From: Victivallales bacterium
GTDB taxonomy: Bacteria; Verrucomicrobiota; Lentisphaeria; Oligosphaerales; Oligosphaeraceae
Direction of reading: 5' to 3'
Length of the DNA: 37,787 nt
NCBI GenBank assembly: GCA_017548425.1
Contig: JAFZAB010000038.1
Coordinates: 1-37,787, forward strand
Every line of letters begins with the position of its first letter. The first letter of the stretch is position 1. Positions 15,516-23,584 of the stretch are shown here, one piece after another. The notes below the pieces were generated by a model that was given only the letters and a program-made list of their open reading frames with translations, made no database searches and was not told the origin of the DNA. Position numbers and translations under genes: made by a program.

Positions 15516-16562
15516 GTGAGGTTACTGGTGATAAAACCGAGCAGCCTGGGAGACGTGGTTCACGCGTTTCCGGCGGTTGACATGCTTCGACGCCGTTTGG
15601 GAAATGAATTGGAATCCCTTACGTGGGTGGTGAACGACAGTCTGGCGGGCATTCTGGGGATGTTTCCAGGCGTTGACCGAATTGTCAAATTCCCGCGTTC
15701 GAAGATTTGGCATGGCGATGCACGAAGGGCGTTTCTGGAAGATCTTCGAAAGGAAAACTATGACGTATCCATTGATTTCCAAGGACTTTTGCGAAGCGGC
15801 CTGATGTCGTGGGCAAGCCGTGCGCCACGGCGGATTGGTTTTTCGACGGGGCGTGAAGGCTCTCCGTTCTTCTATACGGAAAAATATGCTCCTGAAGCGA
15901 AGCTTCGGCATGCCGTCGAAAAAAACGGCGATTTGGTGCGGCAGGCGTTTCCGGGCTGTGATGAATTGCGGATTCCGGATTTGAACGTCAATCCGGAATG
16001 GCTGACGGCGGCGGACAGCCTTCTGGCGGATTGTGAAGGGGACGGGCCTGTTTTGGCCGTCGGTTGCTCTTCGCGATGGCCGAGCAAGAATTGGCCGACG
16101 GATTTTTTCGCAACCGTACTGGATGCCGTTTCAAGAAGATTGAACAATGTTCGGATATGGTTGCTGGGCGCGCCAGATGAACGGCCCATTTGCGATCAAG
16201 TCATCTCTGGATGCAAGATGGCCAAGCCGTTGAATCTGGCGGGAAAGAGCAATATGACGGGGCTGGTCGGGCTGCTGGCCAGAAGCGATGCGCTGTTGAC
16301 GAATGACAGCGGCCCCATGCATATCGCGGCGGCTTTGAAAAAGCCTTGCGTGGCGTTGTTTGGGGCGACGAATCCTGTGTTGACGGGGCCGTACGGGCCA
16401 GGCCTGCATGTCGTTTTTCGCAGCGGATGCTCTAAAAGTCCATGTTTCAAGAAACAATGTCCATTGAACGGTGTCCAATGCAGTCATTGGACGGATGCGG
16501 AAGCGGTGGCAGACACCATTGTCGCGAAGCTTGGGAAAGCAGGCGGCGTGCAACAATCATGA
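15516..16562 (+). CDS. Glycosyltransferase family 9 (heptosyltransferase-like)
   Basis: 348 residues, typical of ADP-heptose:LPS heptosyltransferases. N-terminal acceptor domain begins LLVIKPSSLGDVVHAFPA (hallmark K-x-S-S-L-G-D-V/I), continues with DFQGLLRSGLMSW and RRIGF; the donor-binding C-terminal half has TNDSGPMHIAAA (Asp264-Ser-Gly-Pro-Met-His269) and VALFGATNP. It should add a heptose or related sugar to lipid A core at the inner face of the inner membrane. GTG start, set by AAGGAG at 15504-15509 with six-base spacing. The C-terminal cysteine-rich segment CSKSPCFKKQCPLNGVQCSHW is usual for this family. It supports a lipopolysaccharide-bearing host, together with the adenylyltransferase gene at 27583. 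Confidence 0.88.
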   Translation: MRLLVIKPSSLGDVVHAFPAVDMLRRRLGNELESLTWVVNDSLAGILGMFPGVDRIVKFPRSKIWHGDARRAFLEDLRKENYDVSIDFQGLLRSGLMSWASRAPRRIGFSTGREGSPFFYTEKYAPEAKLRHAVEKNGDLVRQAFPGCDELRIPDLNVNPEWLTAADSLLADCEGDGPVLAVGCSSRWPSKNWPTDFFATVLDAVSRRLNNVRIWLLGAPDERPICDQVISGCKMAKPLNLAGKSNMTGLVGLLARSDALLTNDSGPMHIAAALKKPCVALFGATNPVLTGPYGPGLHVVFRSGCSKSPCFKKQCPLNGVQCSHWTDAEAVADTIVAKLGKAGGVQQS

Positions 16563-16604
16563 TCATAGGATTTGGAAAATAGACAGATAACCAAGGAGGA
16601 AAAG

Positions 16605-17471
16605 ATGGCTTATCGGAAAATGTTGGTTATGGCTGGCGCCATGCTGCTGCTTGGCATGGCCGCGCATGCGCAGCTGGGCATGAAGCTTGAGGCCGAACAG
16701 AACTGCTATCTTCGCTATGAACGCATAAAAATGCGACTGACAGTGCGCAACTACAGCGGCAACACGCTTGTCTTCGGCGGTGCGGATGCGACCGAACGTG
16801 GCAAGTTGACGTTCAGTGTCCGCCGTCAGTCCGGCCAGATGGTGAAATGCCTGGATCCATCCGCGAATCCAATGGAAGACATCATTCTCGCGCCAGGCCT
16901 GAACCGTGAGCTTGTTCTGGACATCAACTCATTGTTTGACATGCAACGTCCTGACGTCTATAAAATCGAGGCCCGTATCAGCCACCATCGTCTGCCGCAT
17001 GACTGCGCATCCGAACCGATCATCGTTGAAGTGAAGGAAGGGAATGTCATCAAGGAGAAGGTCATCGGCCTGCCGATGAAGAAAGAGACGGACCAGATCC
17101 GCAATGTGAAAGTGAAGCTCATCCAGTTCACGGACAACGTGGGCAGCATGTGGTGCCTTCGCGTGGAGGATGACGAATTGGTCTATGGTGTTTTCCGTTT
17201 AGGGCCGTTCATGGGCTCGTCCGTTCCGCAGATGGATGTCGATGGAAGCAGCGCCATCCATATTCTCATTCAAGTGGCGCCGCATCTGTATTCCTATTCT
17301 GTTTACAGCATGATCGGTGAGGTTGTAAAGCTCAGACAGCAAGTTTACTATGTGGCGGATGGCGGTTATCCGCAGTTGAGCCGCGCGTCCGGTTATTTGA
17401 AGGTGGAGCATGCGCGGGTCGCGCAGCAGGGAAAGGACTACAATTTGAAGGAAACGGCGCCACGCCAATAA
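16605..17471 (+). CDS. Secreted protein of unknown function, Ig-like N-terminal fold likely
   Basis: 288 residues. An in-frame TTG 33 bases upstream exists, but AAGGAGG (16593-16599) five bases before the ATG at 16605 decides the start. The N-terminus MAYRKMLVMAGAMLLLGMAAHA is a clear Sec signal with cleavage after AHA. The next 100 residues (RYERIKMRLTVRNYSGNTLVFGG, LAPGLNRELVLDINSLFDM, YKIEARISHH) read like a beta-sandwich of the kind in BsuPI or CARDB-like domains, but I do not recognise a named family. The second half alternates beta strands without visible catalytic residues. It is followed by the SppA-like gene and precedes a solute-binding protein and a coiled-coil protein, all exported. 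Confidence 0.6.
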   Translation: MAYRKMLVMAGAMLLLGMAAHAQLGMKLEAEQNCYLRYERIKMRLTVRNYSGNTLVFGGADATERGKLTFSVRRQSGQMVKCLDPSANPMEDIILAPGLNRELVLDINSLFDMQRPDVYKIEARISHHRLPHDCASEPIIVEVKEGNVIKEKVIGLPMKKETDQIRNVKVKLIQFTDNVGSMWCLRVEDDELVYGVFRLGPFMGSSVPQMDVDGSSAIHILIQVAPHLYSYSVYSMIGEVVKLRQQVYYVADGGYPQLSRASGYLKVEHARVAQQGKDYNLKETAPRQ

Positions 17472-17551
17472 TATATATAATGTAAAGTAAAAACGACGGC
17501 TTTTTGTAAAATGAGCCTGTCAAAATACAAATACGTCGGAGGGCGAAAATC

Positions 17552-18883
17552 ATGAGCGAACAGAACGGTCAGCCATTGGAGAATCAAAGGGCGCAGGAAA
17601 ATCCCGCCATGGCGCAGCAGCCAATGGGCGGCGTTGGTGCGCCGCCGCCACCACCGCCGATGGCGACACCTATCAATCCACAGGACTACCGCCAGACGAT
17701 TCCGCCGCAAGGTGGCTATTATCAGGCTCCTCCACCGCCGTCCATGACTAGCGGCTATTATCAAGTTCCTCCGCAACAGCCGCCACAGCAACCACATACG
17801 TCCTATCATCGGTTTGGCCCCGTTGTCTGCCCGTATGCAGGTAAACGGTCCCATGGATGGCTGTGGGGCTTTTTGATCGCCGTTTTGATTTTCTTCATTC
17901 TGCTTCCGATTCTGGCGATTGTCGCGTTGGGGGCGTTGGGAGCGTGCATTGGATCGTTTGTTGATACGCAGATTGGCGAAGTTTCCACCACGTTGGGCGG
18001 AAGCGAATTGACGGCGAAAAGCGATTTGACGCGCCGTGTCATCGTGAAAAGCGAGAGCAAGCGTGAAATCGCTGTGATTGACGTGAAAGGCATTATCCTT
18101 CGTGGTCGTGGCGGCACGGGTGTCGCGTCCGCTGGCGACCTTTGCAAGATTCTTCAGGAGCTGAAGAAGAACAAGAATGTCGTGGCGATTCTGCTGGATA
18201 TGGATTCGCCTGGCGGAGAAATCGTCGCGACGGATGAAATCCATCGCGCGTTGCAGGATTGCCGCGCCGCGGGCAAGAAAGTCGTGACGTGCATGCACAG
18301 CCTTGGTGCGAGCGGCGGCTACTATCTGGCGGCTGGCGGCGACTGGATTGTCGCGAACAGAATGACGATGACGGGCAGCGTCGGCGTCATTTTGTCGTCC
18401 TACAATCTGAGCGGGCTTGCGGAAAAGGTTGGCGTCAAACCGGTTGTCATCAAATCTGGCGACATGAAGGACATGTTGTCGCCGATGCGCGATTTAAGCG
18501 AGAATGAAAAGAACTATTTGCAGAAGCACATCGACGAATCGTTCGGTGAATTCGCGAAAATCGTGGCAGAGGGACGTCCTGCGTATGCGGATGAAAACGC
18601 TGTCCGCCATGCGGAGTTTGCGGACGGCCGTGTCGTCAGCGGCGCAAGAGCCTTGGAATTAGGGCTTATCGATGAATTAGGCGGCATGCCGGAAGCTCTT
18701 GCGAAGGCGCGGGAGTTGGGAAATGCAGAGAAGCCGTGCGTCGTGAAATACGGTGTTCGCGGTCGTTTTTGGGACAGCCTGATGGAAATGCGTTCAGCGA
18801 ACAATCCGCTGATGAAGGCCGCCGCGATTCAGCTTCAGCCCGGCCGTCTTTATTATCTGGCTCCCGGCGTTTTAGGCCTGTGA
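17552..18883 (+). CDS. sppA: SppA-like signal peptide peptidase (S49) with a Pro-rich N-terminal extension
   Basis: 443 residues. Residues 1-95 are Pro/Gln/Gly-rich with two near repeats (GGYYQAPPPP, SGYYQVPPQQ); 103-130 is one transmembrane helix; the S49 protease core follows (about 170-400). Catalytic serine is Ser254 in SLGASGGYYLA, and the general-base lysine lies in IKSGDMKD, Lys306 by its spacing of 52 from Ser254 as in Bacillus SppA. DMDSPGG (oxyanion region) and TGSVGVI are also present. SppA degrades cleaved signal peptides in the membrane. Single-core length matches Bacillus/archaeal-type SppA, not the double-core E. coli form. The cytosolic Pro-rich tail is unusual and suggests a protein-binding role. 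Confidence 0.85.
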   Translation: MSEQNGQPLENQRAQENPAMAQQPMGGVGAPPPPPPMATPINPQDYRQTIPPQGGYYQAPPPPSMTSGYYQVPPQQPPQQPHTSYHRFGPVVCPYAGKRSHGWLWGFLIAVLIFFILLPILAIVALGALGACIGSFVDTQIGEVSTTLGGSELTAKSDLTRRVIVKSESKREIAVIDVKGIILRGRGGTGVASAGDLCKILQELKKNKNVVAILLDMDSPGGEIVATDEIHRALQDCRAAGKKVVTCMHSLGASGGYYLAAGGDWIVANRMTMTGSVGVILSSYNLSGLAEKVGVKPVVIKSGDMKDMLSPMRDLSENEKNYLQKHIDESFGEFAKIVAEGRPAYADENAVRHAEFADGRVVSGARALELGLIDELGGMPEALAKARELGNAEKPCVVKYGVRGRFWDSLMEMRSANNPLMKAAAIQLQPGRLYYLAPGVLGL

Positions 18884-18905
18884 CTATTCCAAAGGAGTGC
18901 TTTCC

Positions 18906-20651
18906 ATGAAGAAAATCAGCCTGCTTGTTTTGATGGTGGCGTGCATGCTGTCCGCCGTGGAATTTTATCCGAAGGCCAGTCGGATTGGCCAGCCGGATCC
19001 GGTCGCCAGTCCGCTGGCGGAGCAGGGCGGCTTGCTCAAGGAGTATCTTGGGGCGTCGCCGAAAAGTCTTAACTACTTGCTGGACAGCAACTTCATGAGC
19101 GCCCGTGTTTTCGGTGCAATGTTCGAGAGTCTGATTGAAATGGATTCGAGCACGTTGGAATACGACCGCGCGTTGGCGGAAAAATGGACGATTTCCGATG
19201 ACAAGTTGGAGTTCACGTTCTGGCTGGATCCGGCGGCACGCTGGAGCGACGGAAAGCCCGTGACCGCCGAAGACGTCGTCTGGACGTACAAGACGATTGT
19301 TGATCCAAAGAACATGACCGGTTCGAACAAACTGGCTCTTGAACGTTTGGAAGTCCCTGAAATCGTGGATGATGGAAAAGCCGTTCGTTTCCGCGCGAAG
19401 GAAGTCCATTGGCAGAATCTGGGCGCGGTGGGCGGCATGGAAATCCTGCCGAAGCATGTTTGGGAAGGGCAGGACTTCAACAAAATCAATTTTGAGTTTC
19501 CTGTCGTGTCCGGTCCGTATCGGATCAAGGAGCTGAAGGAAGGTTTCTATCTTGTGCTGGAAAAGCGTCAGGACTGGTGGCGGAGCGGCTGGAAGAACCA
19601 GCAGAATCTCAACAACTTCGATGAAATCAAATGCGTCTTTTTTGAAGATCAGGACAATGCGTTCGAGGCGTTTCTGAAAGGCGAAATCGACGTTTTCCAC
19701 GTCTATACGGCGAGCCAGTGGCATAAGATTGAAGATCGCGTGGCGGCAGTCCGTCAGAACTGGATTGTGAAGCAGTCGATCTACAACTACAGTCCCGTCG
19801 GTTTCCAAGGCTTCGCGATGAACATGCGTCGTCCACCATTTGACGATGTCCGTGTACGCAAGGCACTTGCGCATTTGGTTGACCGCGAGACGATGAACAC
19901 GACGATGATGTACAGCCAGTATTTCATGCATCGTTCCTTCTGGGAGGATTTGTACGACGCGGAGCATCCGTGCAAGAATGAACTGATCAAATTCGATCCC
20001 CCCGCCGCGCGGAAACTGCTGGCGGAGGCCGGATGGAAGGCGAATCCCGCCACGGGTATTTTGGAAAAAGACGGTAAGGAGTTCAGTTTCGTCTTTCTGA
20101 ATCGCGGCGGCAATTCGGACAAATATGTGACGATGTTTGGTTCGGCATTGAAAGACGTCGGTATCAAGATGACCATTGAGACGAAGGACTGGTCCGCTTG
20201 GGCGAAGGACATGGATGCGTATAATTTCGACATGACATGGGCGGCGTGGAGCTCCGGTCTGTTCAAGAATCCGGAATCCATGTGGTCGTCGAAAGAAGCG
20301 GATCGTGAAGGCGGCAGCAATCTTACTGGTTTCCGCAACGCGGCGGTTGATGCGTTGATTGAAAAGCAGAAATCGATTTTCAGCGTGACGGAACGGAATG
20401 AAATCTGCCGTCAGATCGACAAGCTGATCTATGACGAATTCCCGTATGTCCTCCTGTGGAACATCAACTACATTAGGTTGTTGTATTGGAACAAGTTCGG
20501 AACGCCAAAGACGGTGTTGGGCAGATACGACAGCGGTGGTGGATATAGCGCCTACTGGTGGCTTGACGAAGATGCGGTCGCGGAATTGGAGGAGGCGCGC
20601 AAAGGGAATCAGGCATTGCCCGCGCGTCCAAAAGTCGTGAAATTCGAATAG
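18906..20651 (+). CDS. ABC-transporter solute-binding protein, family 5 (oligopeptide/YejA type), orphan
   Basis: 581 residues. The ATG at 18906 is chosen because AAAGGAG (18891-18897) is correctly placed for it, while the in-frame GTG at 18897 overlaps that site. MKKISLLVLMVACMLSA is a Sec signal. Family-5 hallmarks: LYD-like ARVFGAMFESLIEMDS, ALAEKWTISDDKLEFTFWLDPAARWSDGKPVTAEDVVWTYKT split around 90-120, GPYRI, and FDDVRVRKALAHLVDRETM. Such proteins bind peptides, nickel chelates or oligosaccharides in the periplasm; the AEDVVWTYK and F-N-M-R-R pattern is closest to YejA/oligopeptide binders. No permease or ATPase gene is adjacent, so the transporter must be elsewhere or the protein works alone. 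Confidence 0.88.
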   Translation: MKKISLLVLMVACMLSAVEFYPKASRIGQPDPVASPLAEQGGLLKEYLGASPKSLNYLLDSNFMSARVFGAMFESLIEMDSSTLEYDRALAEKWTISDDKLEFTFWLDPAARWSDGKPVTAEDVVWTYKTIVDPKNMTGSNKLALERLEVPEIVDDGKAVRFRAKEVHWQNLGAVGGMEILPKHVWEGQDFNKINFEFPVVSGPYRIKELKEGFYLVLEKRQDWWRSGWKNQQNLNNFDEIKCVFFEDQDNAFEAFLKGEIDVFHVYTASQWHKIEDRVAAVRQNWIVKQSIYNYSPVGFQGFAMNMRRPPFDDVRVRKALAHLVDRETMNTTMMYSQYFMHRSFWEDLYDAEHPCKNELIKFDPPAARKLLAEAGWKANPATGILEKDGKEFSFVFLNRGGNSDKYVTMFGSALKDVGIKMTIETKDWSAWAKDMDAYNFDMTWAAWSSGLFKNPESMWSSKEADREGGSNLTGFRNAAVDALIEKQKSIFSVTERNEICRQIDKLIYDEFPYVLLWNINYIRLLYWNKFGTPKTVLGRYDSGGGYSAYWWLDEDAVAELEEARKGNQALPARPKVVKFE

Positions 20652-20672
20652 TGTTGGAGGAGAGGAACTTCC

Positions 20673-21272
20673 ATGTGGAAAATGATGGTCATGGTGGCAG
20701 TGGCGATGGCTTGTCTGGCCACCGCCGTGCAGGCTGAATTGGCGGAGACGCTGAAGCGTGTCCGCCCGAACGTCGAAGCGGAGGCCATGTTGGGCTATTA
20801 TCGCGAGAACGCTCCGGATTTGCTGGAGGAGATTGAAAAGCGCCGCAAAGCGTATCCAGAGGCTATGGATGCGTATTTGGGGCAGTTGGCGGATCATTTT
20901 CAGGAAGTGGACAAGTTGCGCGGAGAGGACAACGCGGCGTATGACCGCATGGTCAAGAAGGAGAAGCAGCAATGTCAGGTGAGACGGCTCAGCCGCGAAA
21001 TCCAGCAGTTGGCGAAGCCTGCCAAGAATGAAGCGAAAGATGCGGCGGATCAACGGCTTGCGTTGCTGAAGGAATCGCGTCTCCAGTTGCGAAAACTATT
21101 GGAGCAGGCGTTTGATGAAGCGCAGCAACAGCAGTTGATACAAATCAACAAACTGGAGTCGGAAGTCCGTGATCTGCGGCGTCTTGCGACGGAACGTAGC
21201 AAAAACCGCGCGAATATTCTACAGGAGCGTTTCCGCACATTGACGGGCGAAGACTGGCCAGAAGAGAAATAA
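20673..21272 (+). CDS. Small secreted coiled-coil protein of unknown function
   Basis: 199 residues. MWKMMVMVAVAMACLATAVQA is a Sec signal with cleavage after VQA. The rest is almost entirely helical and charged, with long heptad-rich stretches (EIEKRRKAYPEAMDAYL, VRRLSREIQQLAKPAKNEAK, LLEQAFDEAQQQQLIQINKLESEVRDLRRL) that should form coiled coils in the periplasm. AGAGGA six bases before the ATG fits. It begins 21 nt after the solute-binding protein and is probably co-transcribed with it. No named family recognised; periplasmic chaperone-like (OmpH/Skp-like) helices are a loose analogy only. Confidence 0.6.
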   Translation: MWKMMVMVAVAMACLATAVQAELAETLKRVRPNVEAEAMLGYYRENAPDLLEEIEKRRKAYPEAMDAYLGQLADHFQEVDKLRGEDNAAYDRMVKKEKQQCQVRRLSREIQQLAKPAKNEAKDAADQRLALLKESRLQLRKLLEQAFDEAQQQQLIQINKLESEVRDLRRLATERSKNRANILQERFRTLTGEDWPEEK

Positions 21273-21293
21273 TGCTGAATGCTGAATACTGAA
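21273..21293. repeat. Heptamer tandem array, unit TGCTGAA
   Basis: TGCTGAA, TGCTGAA, TACTGAA, starting at the base after the TAA stop of the coiled-coil gene. Same unit as at 15451. TGA is repeated every 7 bases. Confidence 0.85.
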
Positions 21294-21316
21294 TGTTATA
21301 GAAAGAGGAATGGATT

Positions 21317-22339
21317 ATGATTAGAGTCGGTTTGATAGGCTATGGCAACATGGGGCGTTCTCATGGGCAGTTGCTGCTGAAGCATGAGGATGTCAAACTT
21401 TTGGCTGTTGCGGATGCCCGTGAGGAGCGTCGCGCCATGGCGGCGCGCGAGCTTGGCGTGCCGAAAACGTATGCGGACGGGGCGGATATGATTGCGGAAG
21501 GCGATTTCGACGTCGTGTTCGTCTGCGCTCCGACATATTTGCATAAGCCGTTTTCCATTATGGCTTTGGAGAAGGGCAACCATGTGTTCTGCGAGAAGCC
21601 GATGTCACTGAATGTCGATTGTTGCCGTGAAATGGCGGAAGCCGCCGAGAAGTCGGGCAAGAACTTCATGATTGGTCAGGTCCTGCGTTTTTGGGATGAA
21701 TATATCTATTTGAAAAAAGCCATCGATGACAAAATCTATGGTGAACTGAGGGCGTTGTCCATGACGCGCGTCGGCGGCGTATCCGTCGGTTTCGAAGGAT
21801 GGTTTTTGGACGAAGAGCGTGGCGGCATGCAGATTTTCGACCGCCATATTCATGACACGGATGCGATCCTGTGGATGCTCGGAACGCCGAAAGCGGTTCT
21901 CTCCCATGGCGTTAGCTATGACAACCGCACACAGGGCGGTATCTTCCACAATTTCACGCAATATCTGTATGACGGCAACATCATCGTGAGCGCGGAAGGC
22001 AGCGCGGACGCGCCGCAAGGCTTCCCGTTCACGGCGAGTTATCGCGCTTTCTTTGAAAACGGCCTGCTGGAATTCAACAGCCGCAACAAGCCCGCGCTGC
22101 TGGTCTATAAAGGCGGCGCTCCTGAGGAAGTCGATCTGTCGTCCAGCCTCGCGGAGTTGAAGAGCGGTCTGAACATCACGACGGCTGGCCCGTATTTCAA
22201 TGAACAGGCCTATTTCTTCGACTGCATCCGAAAAGGCGTCAAGCCGACGACGGTCACGGCGGCTTCGGCGATGGAGACGATCCGCGTCGTGAAGGCGGAA
22301 ATCGAAAGCGTCCGCAGCGGCAAAGCCGTTGCGCTGTAG
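21317..22339 (+). CDS. Gfo/Idh/MocA-family NAD(P)-dependent oxidoreductase
   Basis: 340 residues. N-terminal Rossmann domain with GYGNMG (8-13) and the family lysine in CEKP (92-95, Lys94). The C-terminal domain carries DRHIHDTD (175-182), whose His179/Asp180 match the sugar-substrate catalytic region. Members oxidise or reduce hydroxyl groups of sugars, inositols or amino-sugars with NAD(P). The specific substrate cannot be read. AGAGGA precedes the ATG. It is followed 28 nt later by a GT4 glycosyltransferase, so a sugar-nucleotide or surface-glycan role is plausible but so is catabolism. Confidence 0.9.
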   Translation: MIRVGLIGYGNMGRSHGQLLLKHEDVKLLAVADAREERRAMAARELGVPKTYADGADMIAEGDFDVVFVCAPTYLHKPFSIMALEKGNHVFCEKPMSLNVDCCREMAEAAEKSGKNFMIGQVLRFWDEYIYLKKAIDDKIYGELRALSMTRVGGVSVGFEGWFLDEERGGMQIFDRHIHDTDAILWMLGTPKAVLSHGVSYDNRTQGGIFHNFTQYLYDGNIIVSAEGSADAPQGFPFTASYRAFFENGLLEFNSRNKPALLVYKGGAPEEVDLSSSLAELKSGLNITTAGPYFNEQAYFFDCIRKGVKPTTVTAASAMETIRVVKAEIESVRSGKAVAL

Positions 22340-22367
22340 AAGGAATCATTCCAAAACAGGATGAACC

Positions 22368-23471
22368 ATGCGTTTGTTTGTGTCATGCGTTCCGTTTGAC
22401 GATGGCCGTTCAGGCATATCGGTCTATATCCGTCATGTTATCCGTGAACTTGCCGCGCAAGGGCATGATTTGACGTTACTTGTTGAATCTGGCATGTCCC
22501 ATCATTTCAATGGTTTCAAGACGATTGAAATGCCGAGTTTCACACGCCGCGCCGTGTTTTCCATGCTCTATCATGCGTTCGTTGTGCCGTTCATGATTTC
22601 GCGTGACAAATACGACGCATGTTTGATCACGGCGGCGAACAGGCGTTCCTTCCTGTTCTATCCGGTCCCCACGATGTCGGTCGTCCATGATCTGTCGCAG
22701 TATCATGTTGAAAACAAATATGATGCGTTTCGGACATTCTATATCAAGAAAGTGCTGCCGTGGCTGATTCGCGGCAGCAAATTCGTGGCGGCGGTCAGTC
22801 ATGCGACTGCCACGGATTTGGAGCGATACTGGCATGTCCCGCATGAAAAAATCCATGTGGCGTACAATGGTTTGAGCCTGCCGGAAACGCATCGAAGCGG
22901 ATGGCTTGCGGCTCACCCGCGGCTGCGTTCGGGCCATTATGTGTTTTATGTGTCGCGACTTGAGCATCCGGGCAAGAACCATGTCCGCCTGATACAAGCC
23001 TATGAAGGCTTGCCGGAGGAATTGCGGCACGATTTTCCGCTCGTTCTGGCGGGAGCGGATTGGCCTGGAAGCGAAGCAATCCATGCGGCGGCGGAGGCGT
23101 CGCCCGCGAAAGACGATATCGTGTTCTGCGGTTTCGTGGATTCCGCCGACATGAAGGAGGCGTATGAAAACGCCGCCTGCTATGTCTTTCCGTCGCTGTT
23201 CGAAGGGTTTGGGCTGTCGTTGATTGAAGCCATGCACTATGGCGTTCCATGCGGCTGTTCAAATACTTCCAGCCTTGGGGAGATTGGCGGAGATACGTCA
23301 GTCCAGTTCGATCCGACATCCGTTGACGAAATCCGACGTGCGTTGACAACGTTGCTGACGGACGAGAATGAACGGGCGCGTCTTCATGCGGAAGGTCCGA
23401 AACGCGCCGCGCAATTCAATTGGCAGAATCATGCGCGCATCCTCTCGGATGCTTTAATGCATAATTCATAA
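22368..23471 (+). CDS. Glycosyltransferase family 4
   Basis: 367 residues in the GT-B fold. The N-terminal half starts LFVSCVPFDDGRSGISVYIRHVIREL, the usual nucleotide-sugar glycosyltransferase entry with the G-x-S/G loop; the donor-binding half has YVSRLEHPGKNHVRLIQAY (EHPGKN region), and the EX7E motif FEGFGLSLIE (Glu279 to Glu287). It transfers a hexose from a nucleotide sugar, probably to LPS, capsule or another surface glycan. The last codons, ATG CAT AAT TCA TAA, are formed by a heptamer repeat array, so the C-terminal four residues (MHNS) and the stop codon are repeat-derived. Confidence 0.88.
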   Translation: MRLFVSCVPFDDGRSGISVYIRHVIRELAAQGHDLTLLVESGMSHHFNGFKTIEMPSFTRRAVFSMLYHAFVVPFMISRDKYDACLITAANRRSFLFYPVPTMSVVHDLSQYHVENKYDAFRTFYIKKVLPWLIRGSKFVAAVSHATATDLERYWHVPHEKIHVAYNGLSLPETHRSGWLAAHPRLRSGHYVFYVSRLEHPGKNHVRLIQAYEGLPEELRHDFPLVLAGADWPGSEAIHAAAEASPAKDDIVFCGFVDSADMKEAYENAACYVFPSLFEGFGLSLIEAMHYGVPCGCSNTSSLGEIGGDTSVQFDPTSVDEIRRALTTLLTDENERARLHAEGPKRAAQFNWQNHARILSDALMHNS

Positions 23472-23485
23472 TGCATAATGCATAA
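23458..23485. repeat. Heptamer tandem array, unit TGCATAA, overlapping the GT4 stop
   Basis: TGCATAA, TTCATAA, TGCATAA, TGCATAA in phase. The first two units encode the last residues and the TAA stop (23469-23471) of the GT4 gene. TAA recurs every 7 bases in the array. Confidence 0.9.
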
Positions 23486-23549
23486 TTATTATTTGGCTGG
23501 TGCTTTATGCTCTAATTACATTTGTTCTAAATAATCATAACTTCTTCAT

Positions 23550-23584
23550 AATTGTAAATTCACAATTGATAATTGCTAATTGTG
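23550..23584. repeat. Heptamer tandem array, consensus AATTGNN, covering the hemW-like start
   Basis: AATTGTA, AATTCAC, AATTGAT, AATTGCT, AATTGTG. The last unit contains the GTG start at 23582 and an earlier one the alternative TTG start at 23573. The stretch 23486-23549 between the two arrays is AT-rich and shows nothing clear. Confidence 0.8.

Noticed and set aside
18666-21053. 795-codon open frame on the minus strand opposite the solute-binding protein and coiled-coil genes
   Set aside because: It is antisense to two convincing genes with signal peptides and Shine-Dalgarno sites; its translation is rich in Arg, His and Phe with no recognisable domain, as expected from codon bias on the other strand.
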